Assembly: GCF_019623905.1 (NCBI RefSeq)
Contig: NZ_CP069370.1
Location: 186,001-250,000 of the forward strand
Reading direction: 5' to 3'
From: Neotabrizicola shimadae
GTDB lineage: Bacteria; Pseudomonadota; Alphaproteobacteria; Rhodobacterales; Rhodobacteraceae
DNA: 64,000 bases
Both the position numbers and the translations under genes were made by a program. Shown in pieces: positions 37,978 through 46,656 of the stretch (position 1 is its first letter; every line of letters starts with the position of its first letter). The notes below the pieces were generated by a model. It saw only the letters and a list, made by a program, of their open reading frames with translations, was not told the origin of the DNA and made no database searches.

Positions 37978-38358
37978 TTACTTCAGCTCGACCTTGGCGC
38001 CAGCCTCTTCGAGCTTCTTCTTCATGGCTTCGGCGTCGGCCTTCGAGGCCTGTTCCTTCACCTTGCCACCGGCCTCGACGAGGTCCTTGGCTTCCTTCAG
38101 ACCCAGACCGGTGATCGCGCGAACTTCCTTGATCACGTTGATCTTATTGGGGCCGGCGTCGGTCAGGACGACGTCGAACTCGGTCTTTTCTTCTTCAGCC
38201 GGGGCGGCAGCGCCACCAGCGGCCGGACCAGCAACCATCACAGCGCCGCCAGCGGCGGGCTCGATGCCATACTTGTCCTTCAGGATGGTCTTCAGTTCCT
38301 GAGCCTGCAGCAGGGTCAGGCCAACGATTTCTTCGGCGAGTTTGTTCAGATCAGCCAT
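37978..38358 (-). CDS. rplL: 50S ribosomal protein L7/L12
   Basis: 126 residues: N-terminal dimerisation helix, Ala/Gly/Pro-rich hinge ([20 protein letters not shown]) and C-terminal domain with [25 protein letters not shown]7/L12 forms the flexible stalk that recruits translation GTPases, bound to the ribosome through L10, encoded just upstream. Confidence 0.98.
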   Translation of the reverse strand: MADLNKLAEEIVGLTLLQAQELKTILKDKYGIEPAAGGAVMVAGPAAGGAAAPAEEEKTEFDVVLTDAGPNKINVIKEVRAITGLGLKEAKDLVEAGGKVKEQASKADAEAMKKKLEEAGAKVELK

Positions 38359-38427
38359 TTTTCCGTTCCGTTCGTTCAGATGGGTTCCAACGTGCGGGTG
38401 TCAACCCGACGCCGACAAGGGATTGCT

Positions 38428-38943
38428 TCAGGCGGCTTCCCGCTCCTCAAGAGTCTTGAGGATGCCCGCGATGTTTGCAGCAGGCGCGCCAATGGCCCCG
38501 GCGATGTTCGACGCGGGCGCACCGATGCAGGACACGATCTGAGCGATGAGCTCTTCACGCGACGGCATGGCGGCCACGGCTTTCACACCGGCCTGGTCCA
38601 GAACCGCATTGCCCATGGCGCCGCCAAGGATCACGAACTTGTCGTTCGACTTGGCATAGGCCTCGCAGACCTTCGCCGCAGCGACGGGGTCTTCCGAGAA
38701 GGCAAGGACGGTCATGCCCTTGAGGAGGTCACCCATGCCGACGCCGGGCTGTCCTTCAAGAGCGATCTTGGCGAGCTTGTTCTTGGCAACACGGACCGAC
38801 CCCCCGACTTCGCGCATCTTTGCGCGGAGGGTCTGCATCTGAGCAACTGTCATGCCGGTGTAGTGGGCAACCACTACCACGCCAGAGCTTGCGAAGATCT
38901 GGCCGAGTTCCTCGACCACTTTCTCTTTCTGGGCTCTATCCAC
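38428..38943 (-). CDS. rplJ: 50S ribosomal protein L10
   Basis: 171 residues from GTG 38943 ([17 protein letters not shown]), with GGAG seven bases upstream. The open frame runs further up, but that part lies in the operon leader and is not family sequence. L10 anchors L7/L12 dimers to 23S rRNA and, in its complex with L7/L12, classically represses its own translation by binding the leader. The C-terminal Ala-rich helix that binds L7/L12 is present. Confidence 0.95.
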   Translation of the reverse strand: MDRAQKEKVVEELGQIFASSGVVVVAHYTGMTVAQMQTLRAKMREVGGSVRVAKNKLAKIALEGQPGVGMGDLLKGMTVLAFSEDPVAAAKVCEAYAKSNDKFVILGGAMGNAVLDQAGVKAVAAMPSREELIAQIVSCIGAPASNIAGAIGAPAANIAGILKTLEEREAA

Positions 38944-39200
38944 AGTTACACTCCAAGTTTGGGGGTTTCCCCCCGGCTCTCTTCTGCCGACCGAATGGTC
39001 GGCGTTTCGGTCCGCGACGGTTCCGAAACCAAGATCGCCCAAGGGCGACTTCAATCCCGTTCCCCATCTCAGGCAGGATATTAAGGCGTTTGCGCGCCAC
39101 CGGCCGTCTCGGACAGGACCGGGCTGGGATCTCTCCTTCGCCCGGCCATCCCCGCGTTGCGGCGGGGAATCTCGTCGGGCGGGTCACCCCGCCCGGATCA
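38944..39200 (-). promoter_or_regulatory. rplJ leader (rplA-rplJ spacer)
   Basis: The longest gene-free stretch in the window, about 257 bases. Just after the rplA stop are two stems: CGGGCGGG-TCAC-CCCGCCCG (39176-39195) and TCCCCGC/GCGGGGA (39149-39168). The remainder is less structured. By analogy with other bacteria it should hold the rplJL promoter and the L10-L7/L12 autoregulatory site. I cannot point to the site itself. Confidence 0.5.
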
Positions 39201-39899
39201 TCAATGCGTCGTGGCCGACGACAGATCCAGGCTCACGCCAGGCCCCATGGTCGAGGACAGCGAGACCTTCTTCAGGTAGGTGCCCTTGGCGCCCGACGGC
39301 TTGGCCCGGCTGACGGCATCGACGAAGGCGCGCACGTTCTGTGCGAGCTTTTCATCATCGAACGACACCTTGCCGACGCCGGCGTGGATCACGCCCGCCT
39401 TTTCGACCTTGAACTGGACTTCGCCGCCCTTGGCATTCGCCACGGCCGTCTTCACGTCCATCGTCACCGTGCCGACCTTGGGGTTCGGCATCAGGTTGCG
39501 CGGGCCGAGGATCTTGCCCAGACGTCCGACCAGCGGCATCATGTCCGGCGTGGCGATGCAACGATCGAACTCGATCTTGCCGGCCTGGATGGATTCCATC
39601 AGGTCTTCGGCGCCGACGATATCCGCTCCAGCCGCCTTGGCTTCATCAGCCTTGGCACCACGCGCAAACACGGCGACGCGGACAACCTTGCCGGTGCCGT
39701 TCGGCAGCTGGACCACGCCGCGGACCATCTGGTCCGCGTGGCGCGGGTCAACGCCCAGGTTCATGGCGATTTCCAGCGTCTCGTCGAACTTGGCCGACGC
39801 GGCGCCCTTGATCAGCTTCACGGCGTCCTCGACCGAGAGGTTCGCCTTGCCTTCGAACTGCGTGCGCGCAGCCTTCGAGCGCTTGCCAACATGTGCCAT
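39201..39899 (-). CDS. rplA: 50S ribosomal protein L1
   Basis: 232 residues, with the family opening [14 protein letters not shown] and the signature near [32 protein letters not shown]1 forms the mobile stalk beside the E site and, in many bacteria, represses the L11-L1 message. It starts three bases after rplK ends, so the two are translated together. Confidence 0.97.
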   Translation of the reverse strand: MAHVGKRSKAARTQFEGKANLSVEDAVKLIKGAASAKFDETLEIAMNLGVDPRHADQMVRGVVQLPNGTGKVVRVAVFARGAKADEAKAAGADIVGAEDLMESIQAGKIEFDRCIATPDMMPLVGRLGKILGPRNLMPNPKVGTVTMDVKTAVANAKGGEVQFKVEKAGVIHAGVGKVSFDDEKLAQNVRAFVDAVSRAKPSGAKGTYLKKVSLSSTMGPGVSLDLSSATTH

Positions 39900-39902
39900 G
39901 GC

Positions 39903-40355
39903 TTACCCCTTGACCTCGATACCGCAGGACTTGGCCGAGCCGAGGATGATGTTCATCGCCGCCTCGATCGTGTTGGCGTTGAGATCCTTCATTTTCGTTT
40001 CGGCGATCTTGCGCACCTGGGCGACGCTGATCGTGCCAGCCACTTCGCGGCCCGGCTTGGTCGAGCCCTTGGCACGGTTGCGCTTGCCCACCGGCGGAAG
40101 GCCGGCAGCCTGCTTCACCAGGAACGACGCCGGCGGCGTCTTCAGTTCAAGGCTGAACGACTTGTCCTGGTAGTAGGTGATGATCACCGGGGTCGGGGTG
40201 CCGGGCGGCAGGTCGGCGGTCTTCGCGTTGAATTCCTTCACGAAGGCCATTATGTTCAGGCCGCGCTGACCCAGGGCCGGGCCCACGGGCGGCGAAGGGT
40301 TGGCTTGCCCCGCCTTAACTTGCAGCTTGAGGCTGCCGATCACTTTCTTGGCCAT
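39903..40355 (-). CDS. rplK: 50S ribosomal protein L11
   Basis: 150 residues, somewhat longer than the E. coli protein. It keeps the proline-rich N-terminal [20 protein letters not shown] and the rRNA-binding C-terminal domain. L11 forms the GTPase-associated centre with 23S rRNA and is needed for RelA-type sensing of uncharged tRNA. It lies between nusG and rplA. Confidence 0.97.
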   Translation of the reverse strand: MAKKVIGSLKLQVKAGQANPSPPVGPALGQRGLNIMAFVKEFNAKTADLPPGTPTPVIITYYQDKSFSLELKTPPASFLVKQAAGLPPVGKRNRAKGSTKPGREVAGTISVAQVRKIAETKMKDLNANTIEAAMNIILGSAKSCGIEVKG

Positions 40356-40447
40356 GTGGCCGCTCCTTCTGTCACTGTCCCGATGGGGACGAGTTTAGCG
40401 GTCCGGTCCGAAGGGCATCGCCCCGCTCGCCTCCCGCGCACCACACG

Positions 40448-40981
40448 TCAGATGTTCTTGGACACCTGCGTGAATTCCAGTTCCACGGGCGTCGGACGCC
40501 CGAAGATCGAGACCGAGACCTTCAGGCGGCTGTGCGCCTCGTCCACGTCCTCGACCATTCCGTCGAAGCCCTCGAAGGGCCCGTCGGTGACCTTGACCTT
40601 TTCGCCCACATCGAAGCGGATCAGGTTGCGCGGCGCTTCCTGGCCTTCTTCGACCCGGTTCAGGATCGTGTTGACCTCGCCGTCCCGCATCGGCATCGGC
40701 TTGCCCTGGGGGCCCAGGAAACCGGTGACGCGGTTGATCGACGAGATCAGGTGGTAGCCGCGGTTCGACATTTCCATGTGAACCAGCACATAGCCGGGCA
40801 TGAATCGACGTTCCGAGGTCACCTTCTTGCCGCGGCGGACCTCGATCACTTCCTCGGTCGGCACCAGGACCTCGTCGATCTCGTCCTCGAGACCCGCGTC
40901 CTTCACCGCCGTCCGGATCTGCTCGGCAACCTTCTTCTCGAAGTTCGAGAGAACGGAAACCGAATACCACCGCTTGGCCAT
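40448..40981 (-). CDS. nusG: Transcription elongation/antitermination factor NusG
   Basis: 177 residues from ATG 40981 (MAKRWYSVSVLSNFEKKVAE); the open frame extends to 41098 but lacks family sequence there. NGN domain (RRGKKVTSERRFMPGYVLV) followed by a KOW domain (VKVTDGPFEGFDGMVED). NusG binds RNA polymerase and links it to Rho or the ribosome. It is next to secE, as almost always in bacteria. Confidence 0.97.
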   Translation of the reverse strand: MAKRWYSVSVLSNFEKKVAEQIRTAVKDAGLEDEIDEVLVPTEEVIEVRRGKKVTSERRFMPGYVLVHMEMSNRGYHLISSINRVTGFLGPQGKPMPMRDGEVNTILNRVEEGQEAPRNLIRFDVGEKVKVTDGPFEGFDGMVEDVDEAHSRLKVSVSIFGRPTPVELEFTQVSKNI

Positions 40982-41159
40982 GCGCCCTGAACCCTTCCCT
41001 TGCAGGGTTTCCCCCGCGCCTTGTCGGAGATCGGAACAAAAAACAGCGCGCAGGTCCGAATCGCTGCGCGCCCTTGTCCGGTCAACTCGGGGCGGCACAT
41101 AGCCCCGCTTGATTTCCGTTGCAAGCGGAAACGGCCTATCGCCCTTCCGCAGTCGCGCG

Positions 41160-41363
41160 TCAGCCGTGGAAGAAGCTCAGGACGAAGGTCAGGCCCCAAC
41201 GGATGACAATGTCCACCAAGCTGAAGAAAGCCGCCGTCAATGCAGCCATCAGGAAAACCATCAGCGTGGTCAGCAACACTTCGCGGCGAGTCGGCCAGAC
41301 GACCTTCGCGATTTCACCGCGGGCCTGCTGGAGGAACTGAAAGGGGGTGGTCTTCGTTGCCAT
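41160..41363 (-). CDS. secE: Preprotein translocase subunit SecE
   Basis: 67 residues, the short single-helix alphaproteobacterial form: a cytoplasmic amphipathic segment (FQFLQQARGEIAKVVWPTRRE) and one membrane helix. It clamps SecY. It heads the secE-nusG-rplKAJL-rpoBC run. The tRNA-Trp and tuf genes that often precede secE are not here; upstream is the divergent sqrR gene. Confidence 0.95.
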   Translation of the reverse strand: MATKTTPFQFLQQARGEIAKVVWPTRREVLLTTLMVFLMAALTAAFFSLVDIVIRWGLTFVLSFFHG

Positions 41364-41486
41364 TGCTCGGGGGTCCCGTTACCGCGTTGGGGCGAGATAC
41401 GCGCTTGTTGCGGGAATTTCAAGCGTTGGCACCAAGGCGCGCGGCCTGGCGGCGGGGCCTCGCATTTCCGCGTGCCCATGCTATAT

Positions 41487-41502
41487 ATTCATTGTCCGCA
41501 GT
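41487..41502. promoter_or_regulatory. Degenerate SqrR-type box at the sqrR promoter
   Basis: TATATTC followed by the same spacing as the rhodanese box, but the right half reads CAGT instead of GAAT. The left half (TATATTC) and TTGT in the spacer are shared with the perfect box at 50815. It lies 12 bases before the sqrR ATG. It might be a weak autoregulatory site or just the -10 region. Confidence 0.3.
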
Positions 41503-41514
41503 GTGAGGCGTTCC

Positions 41515-41889
41515 ATGTCCTTCGACAAGCCAATGGCCATCCCCGGCGCGCCGGGTTCGGATGACGATGGTTGCGCGACACTTTCGGCCGATGACATGAT
41601 GGTGCAGGCCACGGCTGCCGCGGCCTTCCTGAAGGCCCTGTCGCATGAAGGGCGGCTGATGATCTTGTGCCATCTGTCCTCGGGCGAGAAGTCGGTGACC
41701 GAGTTGGAGCAGAAGCTGGGCTCGCGCCAGGCTGCCGTCAGCCAGCAGCTGGCGCGGCTGCGGCTGGAGGGTCTGGTCAGTTGCCGCCGCGACGGGAAGG
41801 CAATGTACTACTCGATCCAGGATCCGAAGGTGATCCGCATGATCGACCTCGTCTATGACATGTTCTGCCGCGAACCGCGTCTGGCCTGA
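41515..41889 (+). CDS. sqrR: ArsR-family persulfide sensor, SqrR/BigR-like
   Basis: 124 residues from ATG 41515. A winged helix-turn-helix with LKALSHEGRLMILCHLSSG, recognition helix RQAAVSQQLARLR and wing SCRRDGKAMYYSI. C52 (MILCHL) and C118 (DMFCRE) are 66 apart, as the disulfide/tetrasulfide-forming C41 and C107 of Rhodobacter capsulatus SqrR; C20 matches its C9 by the same offset. An extra C90 is present. SqrR represses sulfide-metabolism genes until polysulfide cross-links the cysteines. It is divergent from secE; the predicted target in this window is the rhodanese gene at 50847. Confidence 0.82.
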   Translation: MSFDKPMAIPGAPGSDDDGCATLSADDMMVQATAAAAFLKALSHEGRLMILCHLSSGEKSVTELEQKLGSRQAAVSQQLARLRLEGLVSCRRDGKAMYYSIQDPKVIRMIDLVYDMFCREPRLA

Positions 41890-41901
41890 AGCCGAGGGCG
41901 G

Positions 41902-42636
41902 TCAGCCCCGCCCGACATACGGCATGTCCCGCGCCATGATGGTCAAGAACGGGATGTTCACGTCCAGCGGCAGCCGCGCCATGTGCAGCACTGCTTCGGC
42001 CACATGGGCCACGTTCATCACGGGCTCGACGCGGACGCTGCCATCGGCCTGAGGAACACCGCGCGTGAACTGTTCGGCCATCGAGGTCAAAGCATTGCCG
42101 ATGTCGATCTGCCCGCAGGCGATATCAAACTTGCGCCCGTCCAGGCCAAGCGTCCTCGTCAGCCCCGTCACGGCGTGTTTCGACATGGTGTAGGGTACCG
42201 ATCCCGGCCGTGGCACATGGGCCGAAATCGAGCCGTTGTTGATGATCCGACCGCCCTGGGGGGCTTGCCGACGCATCTGGCCAAAGGCCGCACGGGCGCA
42301 CAGAAACATGCCGGTGATATTTACGGCATTCACCGCCATCCAGTCCTCGACCGCGATTTCGTCGATGGGCGCGGCCTTTGCGGACATCCCGGCGTTGTTG
42401 AAAAGCACGTCCAGACGACCCCAGGCGGCCACGGCCCTGCCGAACGCTTCCTCGACCTGCGTCGGATCGGTTACGTCGCAGGGCAGGATCAGCGCAGCGG
42501 TGTGGCCCTCGGCGGTTTCCTCCAGCGCGATGGCGCGCCGGCCGATCAGGCCGACTTGCCAGCCCTCACGCAGGAACAGCCGTGCCGTGGACCGGCCGAT
42601 GCCGCTGCCCGCCCCGGTGATCAGGATCGTGGGCAT
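41902..42636 (-). CDS. SDR-family oxidoreductase
   Basis: 244 residues from ATG 42636 (MPTILITGAGSGIG). The cofactor motif TGAGSGIG, the NNAG motif, active-site serine in NNGSIS and YTMSK are all present, so it should be an active NAD(P)-dependent alcohol dehydrogenase or ketoreductase. Substrate unknown. It begins two bases from the stop of the upstream GSCFA gene and is probably co-transcribed with it; it converges on sqrR. Confidence 0.85.
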   Translation of the reverse strand: MPTILITGAGSGIGRSTARLFLREGWQVGLIGRRAIALEETAEGHTAALILPCDVTDPTQVEEAFGRAVAAWGRLDVLFNNAGMSAKAAPIDEIAVEDWMAVNAVNITGMFLCARAAFGQMRRQAPQGGRIINNGSISAHVPRPGSVPYTMSKHAVTGLTRTLGLDGRKFDIACGQIDIGNALTSMAEQFTRGVPQADGSVRVEPVMNVAHVAEAVLHMARLPLDVNIPFLTIMARDMPYVGRG

Positions 42637-42638
42637 GG

Positions 42639-44066
42639 TCAATCCGCGCCCGCCGCGGTGGCAAACTTCTCACGGAACTCGGCCCGGTCAGGGAACAGGC
42701 GGCCATGGCGCGCCAGCAATTCCTCCACCTCGGCCGCCTTGCCGGCCTGGCGCGATACCGTGGCCAGGCGTTCCAGCGCATCGGGCCGCTCGGGCGATAG
42801 AGCAACCGCCTTCACCAGCGCCTCGTGAGACAGGTCGATCCGCCCTTCCTTGCGCGCCGCGCGCGCCTCGAACATCAGGATGTCGCAATCGCGGTCTGCA
42901 ATTTCCCGGTTCTTCACGCAGGTCTGCAGGATCTCGACATTGCGGTTCAGCTTGGCCAGTTCCTTCAGGATCGCCAGAAGACGCCCCACAGGCTGCCGCC
43001 CCGCCCCACGCCCGACCTCGGGCGTGTCTGCCACCGGGGCAAAGGCCACTTCCGCCGGCGCCGGAGCCGCCTTGGCCGCGGGCGCGCCAGCCGAAAGATA
43101 GCGGTCCATCACATTGCCCATGATCCGGTCGACGATCTTGTTGGACACATGGCGATAGTCGTTCTTCGACCAGACCTGCGACGGTTCGGAAAGCGTCACG
43201 AATTCATACGAAGGGAAGTAGTCCACCCCCTCCTTGCCGATCAGGAACTCGTCCAGCGCCGCGCGCTGCACCGACTTGGAATAGGTGTTTGCGATCAGCA
43301 CATCCATGTCGCGGAACGTGGCCAGCAGTGGCACGGGCGATACGGTGACCAGCATCTTCATCGGCTTCTTGCGATGCTTCATCAGCAACGCATGAAGTGC
43401 GTTCAACCCGTCCAGAATGTCATGATAGCTCAGCACCCGGAACTCGAACCGTTCCGGCTCGGCGTTGATCGAGCTCAGCGGCGGCGCGATGTTGAGGTAA
43501 AGCCCCAACTTGCGGTCGAACCACGTCTCCACATAGCCAAGCGTCAAGATGATCACATCGGCTTCGGCCACAGCGGCCATGCCATCCAGGTAGCGGTGGC
43601 GGAAGTCTACGATCTTGTCGACCGGGAATTCCAGTTTTGCCATGCCGAGCTGAAGGTCGAAGAACTTGTCCGTGCCAGCCGGATACAGCACTGCTGCGCC
43701 GGGGAATGTCTCGCGCTCCAGCGCCCAACGGATCTCGTTCAGGACCGAATGGATCGAGTACTTGTTGAAGAAGTTCGCCCCGTCGTCGATCGACTCTCCG
43801 ATCTCGCCCAACTGGAACTCGCGGCTCAGAATGCGCTTGCCGGCGGCCTCAAGCGCCCGCTCCACGTTGCGCGCAAAGCAGGAGCCGATGGCGAAGATCG
43901 TGTCATCCGGGCCGATGCGGAACGAGGGCCGCGCTGCAGGCTGCGCCATGGGGTAAAGCCGGTCGCCATCCTTTTCCGGGGTCGGATAGCGGCGAAGGTC
44001 GTTCTTCCGAGCCCGCTGAAACGCGGTATGCGCGGAAATGCGTTCGATGTTCCGGTCCTCGGACAT
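42639..44066 (-). CDS. GSCFA-domain protein with C-terminal repeat region
   Basis: 475 residues from ATG 44066 (AGAGG upstream); the frame is open further but without family sequence. The GSCFA motif is visible as AIGSCFARNVERAL near residue 62. This is an SGNH/GDSL-like esterase fold often found beside polysaccharide genes. After a Pro/Ala-rich linker (about 325-370) the C-terminal 100 residues are helical with a tetratricopeptide-like look (RPDALERLATVSRQAGKAAE). It diverges from a family 61 glycosyltransferase, which suggests a role in surface glycan modification. Confidence 0.8.
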   Translation of the reverse strand: MSEDRNIERISAHTAFQRARKNDLRRYPTPEKDGDRLYPMAQPAARPSFRIGPDDTIFAIGSCFARNVERALEAAGKRILSREFQLGEIGESIDDGANFFNKYSIHSVLNEIRWALERETFPGAAVLYPAGTDKFFDLQLGMAKLEFPVDKIVDFRHRYLDGMAAVAEADVIILTLGYVETWFDRKLGLYLNIAPPLSSINAEPERFEFRVLSYHDILDGLNALHALLMKHRKKPMKMLVTVSPVPLLATFRDMDVLIANTYSKSVQRAALDEFLIGKEGVDYFPSYEFVTLSEPSQVWSKNDYRHVSNKIVDRIMGNVMDRYLSAGAPAAKAAPAPAEVAFAPVADTPEVGRGAGRQPVGRLLAILKELAKLNRNVEILQTCVKNREIADRDCDILMFEARAARKEGRIDLSHEALVKAVALSPERPDALERLATVSRQAGKAAEVEELLARHGRLFPDRAEFREKFATAAGAD

Positions 44067-44259
44067 ATGAACCTCTCGATGCCTCAAATGCGGACGGTCG
44101 GCGCCACCCGTTCTGCGTTTCGCGGAATGAAACCCCATGCTGTGGCATTTGGAAACCCCTTTCCGGCAAAACTGCGGCGCAAGGGTGCTTGACGCTTCAT
44201 GCATCTGCGCGCGACTGCTAGCCTGCGACGAAAAAGAAGCAGCAGCAGGCACCGGCAGC

Positions 44260-45408
44260 ATGGCCATCCAGTTCGATTACACGGTCCCCGACATCTCGGG
44301 CGGCGTCGGCGACCGCATTGCACTGGTCGAGGGTGCAATCGTCGTGCCGCCCGCCAAGGGTCTGGGCAACCAGTCGGTTCAACGCTCGGGCGTTCTGACG
44401 CCCGATGGCCGTCTGGTCGAGGAAGGCATCACTTGGCGCGGCCAGACCCCGGTCACCATAGCCCCGGCCATGCCCCCGGGCGAACTTGCCGATCTCAAGG
44501 GAACTTGGATGTTCCTCGGGCCGCTCTTTGGCCATTTCGGCCATTTCCTGGTGGAAAGCATCTGCCGCATCTGGGCCTTCGGTCCGCTGAAGGACAAGAT
44601 CGACGGCGTGATCTACGTCCCGAAATTCCAGAACCGGCCAGATCACGTCGCCAATGTCTACCGCCCCTTCCTTCAGGCGCTTGGTGTCACCGCGCCGATG
44701 GTCAACCTGGAAGACCCCACCCGCGTTGAACGGCTGTATGTCCCCGCACAGGGCTTCGGCATGTTCCAGATGATCGAGGGCGCGCCGGAATACCGCGACT
44801 TCGTTCGCGCCCATGCCGGCAAGGGCATCGAACCCAAAGGGGCGGAAAAGATCTACATCTCGCGTTCTGCCCTGCCGGCCATCCGCGGCTCGGTCCTGGG
44901 AGAAAAGCGGCTGGAAGCCCTGCTCGAAGCAGAAGGCTACGAGGTCTTCCATCCCCAGAAGCACCCGCACGACGCGCAGATCGCCGCCTACCGCGCCGCT
45001 CGCCAGATCGTTGGGGTGGACTGCTCGCCCCTGCACCTTCTGGCGCTGGTCGGCGACAAGGAGCAGAAGACCGGCATCGTCGCTCGCCGCGACGGCGACC
45101 TCGACCAGTATTTCGCCCGCCAGATCCGCGCCTTCCAGGGCGCCGAGGCGTGGCCCATGAACTTCCTGATCCGCAACTGGATCGAGGCCGATGCCACGCG
45201 ACCCTCGCGCACCTCCTGGGGCGAGGTTGATTTTACAGCCCTGCATGGTGCGCTTCTGAAGGCCGGGCTTATTGCCAACCCCGAACCATGGCCGCGCCTG
45301 ACCGAAGCCGAAATCGCCGAGGAAGTCGCCCGCATCGGCGCCGGCGCCCAGACCACGTTCAAGCCCTATGAAGGACCAAAGGGAAAGGCCCCCTCCGATG
45401 CCGACTGA
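44260..45408 (+). CDS. Glycosyltransferase family 61 (DUF563) protein
   Basis: 382 residues from ATG 44260. Family 61 features: FGHFGHFLVESICRIWAFG in the first third and the C-terminal block VGVDCSPLHLLAL that stands for the usual G-x-GS-G-x-xN loop. Members transfer xylose, GlcNAc or similar sugars; bacterial ones build extracellular glycans. The gene lacks a strong ribosome-binding site. Its 3' end overlaps the following enolase-superfamily gene by 11 bases, an unusual pairing. Confidence 0.78.
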   Translation: MAIQFDYTVPDISGGVGDRIALVEGAIVVPPAKGLGNQSVQRSGVLTPDGRLVEEGITWRGQTPVTIAPAMPPGELADLKGTWMFLGPLFGHFGHFLVESICRIWAFGPLKDKIDGVIYVPKFQNRPDHVANVYRPFLQALGVTAPMVNLEDPTRVERLYVPAQGFGMFQMIEGAPEYRDFVRAHAGKGIEPKGAEKIYISRSALPAIRGSVLGEKRLEALLEAEGYEVFHPQKHPHDAQIAAYRAARQIVGVDCSPLHLLALVGDKEQKTGIVARRDGDLDQYFARQIRAFQGAEAWPMNFLIRNWIEADATRPSRTSWGEVDFTALHGALLKAGLIANPEPWPRLTEAEIAEEVARIGAGAQTTFKPYEGPKGKAPSDAD

Positions 45409-46516
45409 TGCACCGACGATCAAACGCCTGGAAACCTTCACCGACGATTTCGTCTGCTTCGTCAAGGTGACGGACTGCGAGGGTGGCATCGGCTGGGGCC
45501 AGACATCGACCTATTGCGCCGACATCACCGCGCAGGTCTTCCACCGCCAGGTCGCGCCGCATGTGCTGGGCAAACCCACGGACGACATTCTCGCCCTGGT
45601 GCGCCATGTCGAGGAGAAGGAACACAAGTTCCCCGGCTCCTACCGGTGTCGGGCGCTCGCCGGCCTTGATACCGCACTTTGGGATCTGCTGGGCAAGCGG
45701 CAGGGCAAGCCGGTGGTCAGCCTTCTGGGTGGCACACCGGGCCGTGTGCGCGCCTATGCCTCCTCGATGAAGCGTGACATCACGCCCGTGGACGAAGGCA
45801 CCCGCCTGGCCCGCCTGCGCGACGAAAAGGGCTTCACGGCCTTCAAATGGCGCGTGGGCGCCGAATGCGGCCACGATGTGGACGAATGGCCCGGCCGCAC
45901 CGAAGAGGTCATCCCCGTGGTCTCGAAGATGCTGGGCGATGGCATGGACAAGCTGGTGGACGGCAACTCCGGCTTCTCGCCCACCCGGGCCATTGAAGTC
46001 GGCCGGATGCTGGAACAGCATGGCATCGGCCATTTCGAGGAACCCACGCCCTATTGGGAGCTGGACCAGACAAAGGCCGTCACCGAGGCCCTGGCCATCG
46101 ACGTGACCGGGGGCGAGCAGGACAACGACCTGAACGTCTGGCGCATGATGATTCAGGGCGGCGTGGTGGACGTGGTTCAGCCCGATGTGATGTACATGGG
46201 CGGGATGAGCCGCACACTGCTGGTTTGCGACATGGCCCACCGGGCAGGGATTCCCGTCACGCCCCATGCGGCGAACCTGGGCCTTGTGACCATGTGCACC
46301 ATGCACCTTCTGCGGGCAATCCCGAACCCTGGCAAGTATCTGGAGTTCTCGATCGAGGGGCTGGATTACTATCCCTGGCAGGACGGATTGTTCCTGGGCG
46401 ATCCCTACCGGATCGAGGATGGCGACGCCATCGTGACCGACGCGCCGGGCTGGGGGGTTGGGGTCAGCCCCGACTGGCTGTCCAGATCGCGCTACGCCGT
46501 GTCAGAACGGGGCTGA
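45398..46516 (+). CDS. Enolase-superfamily protein (sugar-acid dehydratase-like)
   Basis: 372 residues from ATG 45398. The first catalytic pair is K150-x-R152 (FKWRVG), then D188 (VDGNS), E214 (FEEP), E240 (GGEQ), D263 (QPDVMY) and H290 (TPHAAN). The metal triad and D-H dyad are intact; R in place of the second lysine is seen in several acid-sugar dehydratase families. It is a different subgroup from the K-x-K enzyme at 13627. A later in-frame ATG at 45408 is possible. Likely dehydration of an aldonic acid; substrate not assignable. Confidence 0.83.
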   Translation: MPTDAPTIKRLETFTDDFVCFVKVTDCEGGIGWGQTSTYCADITAQVFHRQVAPHVLGKPTDDILALVRHVEEKEHKFPGSYRCRALAGLDTALWDLLGKRQGKPVVSLLGGTPGRVRAYASSMKRDITPVDEGTRLARLRDEKGFTAFKWRVGAECGHDVDEWPGRTEEVIPVVSKMLGDGMDKLVDGNSGFSPTRAIEVGRMLEQHGIGHFEEPTPYWELDQTKAVTEALAIDVTGGEQDNDLNVWRMMIQGGVVDVVQPDVMYMGGMSRTLLVCDMAHRAGIPVTPHAANLGLVTMCTMHLLRAIPNPGKYLEFSIEGLDYYPWQDGLFLGDPYRIEDGDAIVTDAPGWGVGVSPDWLSRSRYAVSERG

Positions 46517-46656
46517 TGTAGCTGCCCCGCTGGATCGCCTTGCAATCCGAGTGAAGCCAGGATTCTTCGGATTCCTTTTGTGTTCCAGGGCCTTGTGCGA
46601 CAAGCGCGAGCCTGGACAGCTCCGCAAGCCGCTTCGGGGCAATCGCCGAGCCCTGG

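Noticed and set aside
41364-41514. tRNA-Trp upstream of secE, as in many bacteria
   Set aside because: No cloverleaf or T-loop sequence is present; the region is just the secE/sqrR divergent spacer.
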